This document shows, piece after piece, positions 1 to 5,927 of a stretch of 8,901 nucleotides of DNA; positions within the stretch are counted from its first letter, which is position 1; the number at the start of each line of letters is the position of its first letter. The translations under genes were made by a program, and so were the position numbers. The stretch comes from Bacteroidia bacterium (lineage in GTDB: Bacteria; Bacteroidota; Bacteroidia; UKL13-3). The DNA is taken from assembly GCA_019454865.1 (NCBI GenBank), contig JACFNJ010000104.1, forward strand, positions 1 through 8,901, read 5' to 3'. The notes beneath the pieces are model-generated. The model saw nothing but the letters and a program-made list of their open reading frames with translations. It had not been told where the DNA came from and did not search any database.

Positions 1-353
1 TTTCAATGCTTTTTGTTTATTCTTCAAATACAGTAGCAATGGATGTTTACCAGCAATCTAAGCCACTTAATGAGAAACAGAAAATAGATTGGTTAATTGC
101 TTTTATTGCCAAACAAGAAGGTGTAATCTTAATTAATAAAAAAGCATATAATTCGCTGCAAGCTGCTGAACATATTCGTATGAATTGGAGGAAATCAAAA
201 TTAGTAAACTTAACTGCTGAGGAATTTATATCAAAGTATGCAACACATTCAATTGCTACTAATAAGCCCTATCAAATAAAGCTGCCAAATGGTAAAATAA
301 AAAACTTAAATGTTTTATTATTGGAAGAACTTAAACAAATCTCAAAGCAATAA
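1..353 (+). CDS. DUF5329-like secreted protein, probably 5'-truncated by window edge
   Basis: The reading frame is open to the left edge; the first ATG in the window is at 6, giving 115 residues. Just before the mature-looking part comes a short hydrophobic stretch (LFVYSSNTVA), which reads like the end of a signal peptide with cleavage near Val-Ala. I therefore think the true start lies upstream. The rest resembles DUF5329: an initial helix (KIDWLIAFIAKQEG), an AAEHIRMNWRK segment like the family's 'AxxHLRxK', then EEFISKYATHSIATNKPYQI like its 'FIxxxAxxSxxSGxPYxV', and a C-terminal LLEELKQ helix. The Cys and the Arg-Asn-Gly that I recall from typical members are absent at the matching place. 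The family has no known function; a periplasmic location is inferred. It ends 15 bases before the BatA-like gene and is probably co-transcribed with it. The family call is from memory of the pattern, with moderate certainty. Confidence 0.6.
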   Translation, partial: SMLFVYSSNTVAMDVYQQSKPLNEKQKIDWLIAFIAKQEGVILINKKAYNSLQAAEHIRMNWRKSKLVNLTAEEFISKYATHSIATNKPYQIKLPNGKIKNLNVLLLEELKQISKQ

Positions 354-368
354 TTATTCATCAATAAA

Positions 369-2396
369 ATGGTTTTTGTTTATCCATCATTTCTTTGGGC
401 GTTACTATTGGTATCTATACCAATCATAATTCACTTGTTTCATTTTAGAAAATACAAGCGAGTTGTATTTAGTGATGTTCGTTTTTTAAAACAATTGCAA
501 GAGCAAAATAAATCCAAACAAAAGATAAAAGATTGGCTGTTGTTAGCTGCTAGAGTTCTTGCAGTTGCATCTTTAGTTTTAGCGTTTGCACAGCCATTTA
601 TACCACATTCAGACATAGCAAATGTCTCTGGGGTAAAGAGTATAAGCGTTTTTGTGGATAATAGCATGAGCATGCAGGCACAAGGTAATGATGGTCCGTA
701 TTTAGAAATTGCAAAATCAAAAGCTCGCGCAATAATTGGTGCATATACTTCAAACGACAGATTTCAGATATTAACAAATAATTTATTAGCAACGGAACAA
801 AGGGCACTTACACAATCAGAAGCTATTGAAAAAATTGATGCAATTGAGCCATCAGTTGCTTCGGTTTCCTTAAATACAATACAGGATAAACAGGAAAGTT
901 TTTTACAAAAGTCCGAAGCATATAAATCTGTTTATTACATATCTGATTTTCAAAAATCACAGTTTACCACTTTAGTAACTACTAATACCGATAGTTCAAT
1001 ACATACTACTTTTATCCCTATTCATTCATCTACTATTCAAAATTTAAGTGTAGATAGTATATATTTTGTTTCGCCTAATATTAAAATTAATACACCTATA
1101 GTAGCTAAAGTTAAAGTTACAAATCATGGTAATGAAAGTGTAGAAGGAGTTGTGATGAAGGTTTTGTTGAATGGAGTGCAAAAGGGTTTGCTAAATATTA
1201 AGTTAGGAGCAAATGAAAGTGATGAATTTTCATTGAATATCACTTGTAATCAAAGCGGTTGGCAAAATGGAATTGTAACTTTAAATGATTTTCCTATTGC
1301 ATTTGACAATCAGTTGTACTTTGCATTTAAGCCTACTGATAAAAACAGAGTATTAGTAATTGGTAACACACCAAATAAATACATACAATCAATATTTGCT
1401 GAGGATGCTGATTACGAACTTGTGCAAAATACAGTAACTAATATTAACTATCAGGAGATGGCTAAATACCAACTTGTTGTTTTGAATGAGGTGGATGCAA
1501 TTAGCTCAGGTCTTAGTTTAAAGTTGGATGAGTATTTAGAAAATGGAGGACAGATTGTATTAATTCCCGGTAATTCGTTATCGGAAGGATTACATGATTT
1601 TTGCTCGCGTAATGCACTTCCATTATATGCTGCAAAGGTTTCGCAGGAGCTGCAAGTAACTCACATCAACAAGCAATCGGTATTGTTTGAAAAGGTTTTT
1701 ACTAAATCTAACAATCAAATGGATTTACCTAAAGTGAAAGCCTATTACCCTTTGCAAATTAATGCAAATACTCGCGGTAATTCACTTATTGAGTTAAATA
1801 ACGGGGCATCGCTTTTGTGGCAATCCATTGTAAAAAACGGTAAAGTATATATGCTTGCATTGCCTTTAGATCCCATGTATAGCAATTTGCCTAACCATAG
1901 TTTAATTGTACCAATGTTTCTAAATTTTGCAATAGGAAATCAAAAACATAAACAATTGTATGCAGTATTAAAACAAACACCATTTGTAGTTTTACCTGAA
2001 AAAGTATCAGGAGATGAAAAACTAATACAAATAAAAGGCGATAAACAAGAGTATGTTACCGAAGTTTCTAAATGGCAACAACAGCAAGTCATCAGTACCG
2101 ATATGCTAAATTTGGATGGATGGTATGATGTGTTTTTAAAGCAAAACAATAATCCTATTTTTACGTTTGCAATAAATTATAATAGAAACGAAAGCAAGTT
2201 GGACTTTTGGAATAATTCAGAAATACAATCAGCAATAAGTAATAATAAAAACGCAGATGTAAATATAAAAGATGCTAAGGTACTTGGAGCGCAACTTACC
2301 ATGCAACTGAAAGGGGAGCAGCTATGGCGATGGTTTGTGTTAGCAGCTTTGTGTTTTGTGTGTATTGAAATTTTAATAATTCGTTTCATTAAATAA
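369..2396 (+). CDS. BatA-type N-terminal domain membrane protein with vWA-like and glutamine-amidotransferase-like regions
   Basis: A 675-residue inner-membrane protein. Residues 1-78 match the BatA (aerotolerance regulator) N-terminal domain: a first membrane helix around 6-25, the HLFHFRKYKRVVFSDVRFL linker, and a second helix around 56-76. A von Willebrand A-like region follows, with a MIDAS-type D97-x-S99-x-S101 (VFVDNSMSM) and a later YISDF at 190-194. Residues 224-318 look like an Ig/CARDB-type beta domain. Residues 326-401 (RVLVIGN ... GGQIVLIPG) resemble the class I glutamine amidotransferase-like fold found in such proteins, with no visible catalytic Cys. A single helix at about 653-673 closes the protein, so the bulk is probably periplasmic. 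Bacteroidota carry many such stand-alone proteins; their job is unknown, and no MoxR or BatB partner is visible here. The start at 369 opens directly into the conserved domain and lacks a Shine-Dalgarno site. Family call is firm, function open. Confidence 0.88.
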   Translation: MVFVYPSFLWALLLVSIPIIIHLFHFRKYKRVVFSDVRFLKQLQEQNKSKQKIKDWLLLAARVLAVASLVLAFAQPFIPHSDIANVSGVKSISVFVDNSMSMQAQGNDGPYLEIAKSKARAIIGAYTSNDRFQILTNNLLATEQRALTQSEAIEKIDAIEPSVASVSLNTIQDKQESFLQKSEAYKSVYYISDFQKSQFTTLVTTNTDSSIHTTFIPIHSSTIQNLSVDSIYFVSPNIKINTPIVAKVKVTNHGNESVEGVVMKVLLNGVQKGLLNIKLGANESDEFSLNITCNQSGWQNGIVTLNDFPIAFDNQLYFAFKPTDKNRVLVIGNTPNKYIQSIFAEDADYELVQNTVTNINYQEMAKYQLVVLNEVDAISSGLSLKLDEYLENGGQIVLIPGNSLSEGLHDFCSRNALPLYAAKVSQELQVTHINKQSVLFEKVFTKSNNQMDLPKVKAYYPLQINANTRGNSLIELNNGASLLWQSIVKNGKVYMLALPLDPMYSNLPNHSLIVPMFLNFAIGNQKHKQLYAVLKQTPFVVLPEKVSGDEKLIQIKGDKQEYVTEVSKWQQQQVISTDMLNLDGWYDVFLKQNNNPIFTFAINYNRNESKLDFWNNSEIQSAISNNKNADVNIKDAKVLGAQLTMQLKGEQLWRWFVLAALCFVCIEILIIRFIK

Positions 2397-2402
2397 CAAA
2401 TT

Positions 2403-3278
2403 ATGAATTCTAATATTGAGATTAAAAGTGATAATTTTAAAGCAACTATTTCACCTCTTGGTGCTGAGTTGAAAAGTGTAATTCAAGTAAGTACAAATAC
2501 TGAATTTATGTGGCAAGCCGATCCGATTTTTTGGCAACGCACATCTCCCGTTTTGTTTCCTATTGTAGGAAAGGTTAAAAATGATTTGTTACAAGTGAAT
2601 GGTAAAAGTTTTCCGTTAACACAACATGGTTTTGCTCGCGATTGTGAGTTCTCAATTGTACAGCAGGATACATCTAAAGTATCGTTGCAGTTAATTAGTT
2701 CTGATAATACTTTGTCTAAATACCCGTTCAGTTTTAAATTGATTTTGTCGTATGAATGGGTAGAGGATAGCCTGATTTGTAGTTATGAAGTATTTAATTT
2801 AGGCGATGTAATTATGCCATTTAGTATTGGCGCTCATCCCGGATTTAACTTACCGGGAGCAGCTTTGGATGAATGGAAATTAGTATTTGCCGATAAAGAA
2901 AATTTTACTAGGCACTTATTAGAAAATGGACTGTTTAATCATACAACAGAGGTTTTAGGAACTAATTTAAACGAATTAGCATTGAATGAAACACTGTTTG
3001 ATAAAGATGCAATTGTATTTAAAAATCTGCAATCAACACGTATAAAATTACAACATCTAAAAAGTAATTATGGAATAAACATGAGTTTCAAAGGGTTTCC
3101 GTTTTTTGCAGTTTGGACCAAAAAAGGATGCCATCATTTTTTATGTTTAGAGCCTTGGTATGGTTGTGCAGATGACATTAATGGGCATATTGATATAACA
3201 AAAAAAGAGGGCATACAATTGCTGCCCTCTCATCAAAAATTTTTTGCAAACTACATGCTTACTTTTTCAGGATTTTAA
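2403..3278 (+). CDS. Aldose 1-epimerase family protein (LacX/YeaD-like galactose mutarotase superfamily)
   Basis: A 291-residue cytoplasmic protein (no signal peptide) of the usual length for the LacX-like branch of the mutarotase superfamily. The family landmarks appear in order: ISPLGAELKSV near the N-terminus (16-26), FWQRTSPVLFPIVGK (43-57), QHGFARD (74-80) with the candidate catalytic H75, GAHPGFNLP (143-151) with H145, and CLEPWYG (248-254) with the candidate base E250. Family members interconvert alpha and beta anomers of hexoses or hexose 6-phosphates. The true substrate cannot be read from the sequence. The gene starts 6 bases after the BatA-like gene and is probably in the same transcript, though a functional link is not obvious. 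Its last 20 bases overlap the end of the convergent OmpA-like gene, and its codons for residues 266-276 carry the terminator of the opposite operon. The family assignment is strong. Confidence 0.93.
   Translation: MNSNIEIKSDNFKATISPLGAELKSVIQVSTNTEFMWQADPIFWQRTSPVLFPIVGKVKNDLLQVNGKSFPLTQHGFARDCEFSIVQQDTSKVSLQLISSDNTLSKYPFSFKLILSYEWVEDSLICSYEVFNLGDVIMPFSIGAHPGFNLPGAALDEWKLVFADKENFTRHLLENGLFNHTTEVLGTNLNELALNETLFDKDAIVFKNLQSTRIKLQHLKSNYGINMSFKGFPFFAVWTKKGCHHFLCLEPWYGCADDINGHIDITKKEGIQLLPSHQKFFANYMLTFSGF
3200..3230 (-). terminator. Intrinsic terminator of the leftward operon, inside the epimerase gene
   Basis: Read on the minus strand, positions 3230-3223 (AGAGGGCA) pair perfectly with 3213-3206 (TGCCCTCT) across a 9-base loop, followed at once by six T (3205-3200). 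This is a textbook Rho-independent terminator. It lies 28 bases past the stop codon of the PD40/OmpA gene (3259). On the plus strand the same hairpin has no immediate T-run (a CATCAAAAA spacer comes first), so it should act mainly leftward. It sits within the last 30 codons of the convergent epimerase gene. Confidence 0.85.
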
Positions 3279-4803
3279 ATTCTACTCGTCTGTTTTGTTG
3301 CCTGTCTATATCGTTATTGTTATCAGCAAAGGGTTGAGTTTCGCCATATCCTGCACTTTGCAATCGGTTAGGTTTTATCCCTTTTGCAATTAGATAATCT
3401 TTTACAGATGCAGCTCGTTTTTCACTCAGTATTTGATTGTCATTATCATCACCAACAGCATCCGTATGTCCTGATATTTCTATGATTAATTCCGGTTTTT
3501 CTTTGAGTAATTTTACCATTCTGTTTAATTCCGGTTTCGATTCTTCTTTTAGTGTTGCACTGTACTCATCAAAAAAGATATTATTTAAGCGAAGTATTTG
3601 ACCGGTCTCAATGGGTAGCATAATCAAGTCTTTTTCTATTTCATTATAACTTCCGGGATTGGTTAAATCTATGTTAAGTGAGGCAGGTAAATACCCGGCA
3701 GCTTTAGTTGATATGCTATAGTTTTTGCCATAAGGTAATACAATCTGAAACTCTCCACTTTTGCTCCAAAAACTTTTAATTGAATTCGGATTAGTATTTG
3801 GTAATTCTTCGTAAGTAAACTCTGCAACTATTTTGTTGTTAGTTTTTCCATCCAATATTTTGCCTTTTACAAGTGCTACCGGATTTGGTTTAGCGTCTTT
3901 GTGTAATTTAATCTCAACAATATCGGCTTTACCTAAAGTGTTTTTGTATGAAACCATGTAGGCTACATTTCCACTTGCAGGCAAAGTGTAATAACCATCC
4001 CATTGGTCGGTATTTATTTGTGCGCCTAAGTTTATTGGCTCACTCCAGTTTTTCCAGCTATCGTCTAATCGTTTTGTTAGGTAAATATCGTTTTTCCCAA
4101 ATCCTCCTGGACGGTTACTACTAAAATACAGTGAAACGCCATCTGCTGCCAAAAATGGTGTAGATTCATCGTATGTAGTATTGATGCTGTTAATTTTTAT
4201 TGGTTGACTCCATTTGTTTTCTTTTATTCGAGTGCATACATATAAGTCATTTTCTTTGCCATTTTCTTGTTCACTAAAACTCAATATCATCACATTATTA
4301 TCTGCTGTCATATATACGGATGAACTTACTCCGGCAAACATTTTATCGAAATGTTTTATTTGTAATGGGTATGGTGTTCCCCAATTGTCATTAATTTTTT
4401 CAACAAATGAAAACCCAGGACCCCAATAAATACCATCTTTAAAATAGCCTCCTATTAGCATTTTATTCCCAGGTGTATTTACATAAAAAACGGTATTGTA
4501 CTGTTGGCTGTTAAGTTGCTTATCCATCAAAATTGCCGGAGTCCAATTGCCAAATTCATCTTTTGTACTCATCCATATATCTTGTCCATCAGTTGGGTTG
4601 TTGTTTTCCGGATGATTTGATCGTACAAAATAAATTCGCTTTCCATCAACACTAATTATAGGGTTTAGTTCAGCCGAAGCGGAATTTATCTTATCGCCTA
4701 AATTTATAATGTCAAAAGTGGATTGTTGAGCTTGGGTTTTAGTAGAAAGAAAGAATAAAAGTATTAAAAGTATTAAGTGATTTAATCTAATTGTTTTTAT
4801 CAT
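3259..4803 (-). CDS. PD40 beta-propeller / OmpA C-terminal domain protein, exported
   Basis: A 514-residue envelope protein. It begins with a signal peptide (hydrophobic core about 9-20, TKTQA then QQ; no lipobox Cys). PD40/WD40-like propeller repeats follow: 44-79 (ISVDGKRIYFV, DIWM), a weaker one at 100-133, 158-192 (NDLYVCTR), 212-245 (STPFLAADGVSLYFSSNRPG, NDIYLTKR) and 268-300. Residues 311-395 look like a carboxypeptidase-regulatory-like beta domain (VKGKILDGKTNN). Residues 404-514 form an OmpA C-terminal domain, with NIFFD (408-412), ISGHTD (443-448), EKRAASV (461-467), SAGYGETQP and QQNRRVEF. D448 and R463 match the residues that bind diaminopimelate in peptidoglycan. It probably tethers a propeller to the cell wall. 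The order resembles PorE of the type IX secretion system minus TPR and lipid anchor, but Bacteroidota have many paralogues. It is last in its operon, 14 bases after the DUF2911 gene, and overlaps the epimerase by 20 bases. Confidence 0.93.
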   Translation of the reverse strand: MIKTIRLNHLILLILLFFLSTKTQAQQSTFDIINLGDKINSASAELNPIISVDGKRIYFVRSNHPENNNPTDGQDIWMSTKDEFGNWTPAILMDKQLNSQQYNTVFYVNTPGNKMLIGGYFKDGIYWGPGFSFVEKINDNWGTPYPLQIKHFDKMFAGVSSSVYMTADNNVMILSFSEQENGKENDLYVCTRIKENKWSQPIKINSINTTYDESTPFLAADGVSLYFSSNRPGGFGKNDIYLTKRLDDSWKNWSEPINLGAQINTDQWDGYYTLPASGNVAYMVSYKNTLGKADIVEIKLHKDAKPNPVALVKGKILDGKTNNKIVAEFTYEELPNTNPNSIKSFWSKSGEFQIVLPYGKNYSISTKAAGYLPASLNIDLTNPGSYNEIEKDLIMLPIETGQILRLNNIFFDEYSATLKEESKPELNRMVKLLKEKPELIIEISGHTDAVGDDNDNQILSEKRAASVKDYLIAKGIKPNRLQSAGYGETQPFADNNNDIDRQQNRRVEFKILKK

Positions 4804-4817
4804 TCGTTGTATAAAAT

Positions 4818-5381
4818 TTATTTTTCTGCTTTTGGTAATGGTTCTAAAGGTAATTTTATCTTTACGTTATCCCAATTCAATACAAGATTAATTAGGCTAT
4901 CGTTGGGTTCAAAGGTAATGATAAATTGTTCTTGAATATAATTTTGTTCAATGCTTGGTACTTCAACTCGTAATACATCGTTGTTAGTATCCGGAGGTGT
5001 AGCTCCCCATCTTTCGTATTCTGTGTTAAATGCAATTATCCAAGTATCTTTTTCGGGTATTGCATAAAGCGCATATTGCCCTTTTGGCAAACTGTTATTT
5101 CCTATTTTTAGATCGGTACTTGTATTAAATATTGTGGCCTCGTTTGCACCAACACGCCAATATTCCCCGTATGGTTGAAGTGCTCCAGTAATTTTATCTC
5201 CAAAAATTATTCTATTTTTTTTGAAAGGTCTGCAATATTTAACTTCAATTTTTACTGCATTCATGTTATATTCTGCTATTGCACTTGGGCTATGCTTTTT
5301 AGTAGCAGAACGCATATAGGCTAATATACCGGCTAATAACATTAACGTAACAGCACTTCCAATTAATATCTTTTTTAACAT
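4818..5381 (-). CDS. DUF2911 domain protein with N-terminal membrane anchor
   Basis: A 187-residue protein. Residues 1-5 are basic, and a hydrophobic helix at about 5-22 (ILIGSAVTLMLLAGILAY) is followed by a positively charged stretch (RSATKKH). This reads either as an uncleaved inner-membrane anchor or as a signal peptide; there is no lipobox Cys. The rest is DUF2911: KYCRPFKKNRIIFG (48-61, where family members usually have YSRP), the signature YWRVGANEAT (74-83), KGQYALYAIP (100-109), WIIAFNTEYERWG (114-126) and a DVLRVEVP strand (135-142). The domain has no known biochemical role and is usually secreted; this copy is near the minimum length. It is the third gene of the leftward operon, 9 bases after the HEAT-like gene and 14 before the OmpA-like gene. 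The start ATG at 5381 is the one that keeps the whole signal or anchor sequence. Confidence 0.9.
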   Translation of the reverse strand: MLKKILIGSAVTLMLLAGILAYMRSATKKHSPSAIAEYNMNAVKIEVKYCRPFKKNRIIFGDKITGALQPYGEYWRVGANEATIFNTSTDLKIGNNSLPKGQYALYAIPEKDTWIIAFNTEYERWGATPPDTNNDVLRVEVPSIEQNYIQEQFIITFEPNDSLINLVLNWDNVKIKLPLEPLPKAEK

Positions 5382-5390
5382 AGCTGAAAG

Positions 5391-5927
5391 TTAAGTAAAT
5401 ATTTTTTTATTCTTAGTAATTTTTTTAATGGTATGCTTTGCGCTAGAGCGGATTGAAGGTAAGTTATGCTCTATTAAAGGTTCAATAATACCAATAGTTT
5501 CATTGATTAATTCGGGATGAATTACACATAATTTCCCTAAAATATGAATGGCAAATGCTCTGTTTGCGGCAGTTTCCTGATGATTAGTTGCGGTATTTAT
5601 ACACAACTCCAAAACATCCGATTGAATTTTTTCAGGTATTGTATCCAACATTCTAATAATATGGAGTAAATTTCGTTTGTATGCCGGATGTTTTTGTTTG
5701 GAAATAAGTTTTAAAAGTTTATCACAATACGGTTCAATTAAGTATAATGTGTTATTATCTATTACATTACTTAAAACCCAACTTGCTCGTTGTACTATCT
5801 TTGTATTTTCTGATGAAAGAAGCGTAATTAATTCACTAAATTTACTCTCATCTTTTAATATATATTGTGCAATAGCAACAATGTTTCGTTTGCTGTTTTC
5901 TTTTAATAAATCCGTAACTAAGTTCAT
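5391..5927 (-). CDS. Small HEAT-like helical repeat protein
   Basis: A 178-residue protein with no signal peptide or membrane helix, so probably cytoplasmic. It consists of successive amphipathic helix pairs: about 13-40 (RNIVAIAQYILKDESKFSELITLL), 41-75 (NTKIVQRASWVLSNVID, then LIEPYCDKLLKLI), 78-110 (AYKRNLLHIIRMLDTIP), 118-148 (ANRAFAIHILGKLCVIHPEL) and 149-173 (IIEPLIEHNLPSIRSSAKHTIKKI). The RASWVL and NRAFAIHILGKL segments are typical of HEAT/ARM solenoids, which bind proteins or nucleic acids. The pattern recalls short Bacteroidota HEAT proteins that databases sometimes mislabel adenylosuccinate lyase; no catalytic motif of that enzyme is present. Its ATG directly abuts the TAA of the FUSC gene (TAAATG), which suggests translational coupling and a possible partnership with it. 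Function unknown. Confidence 0.8.
   Translation of the reverse strand: MNLVTDLLKENSKRNIVAIAQYILKDESKFSELITLLSSENTKIVQRASWVLSNVIDNNTLYLIEPYCDKLLKLISKQKHPAYKRNLLHIIRMLDTIPEKIQSDVLELCINTATNHQETAANRAFAIHILGKLCVIHPELINETIGIIEPLIEHNLPSIRSSAKHTIKKITKNKKIFT

Noticed and set aside
440..807. Minus-strand open frames inside the BatA-like gene (440-673 and 598-807)
   Set aside because: They lie wholly within a well-supported gene on the other strand, overlap each other and show no recognisable domain.
1940..2389. Minus-strand open frames of about 70 codons within the 3' part of the BatA-like gene
   Set aside because: Cys- and Ser-rich translations with no family resemblance; shadows of the real gene.
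4214..4429. Plus-strand open frame of 71 codons opposite the PD40/OmpA gene
   Set aside because: Entirely antisense to strongly supported propeller repeats.
5391..5927. Calling the HEAT-like protein adenylosuccinate lyase
   Set aside because: At 178 residues it is far too short, and no lyase signature is present; the label would copy a known kind of database error.
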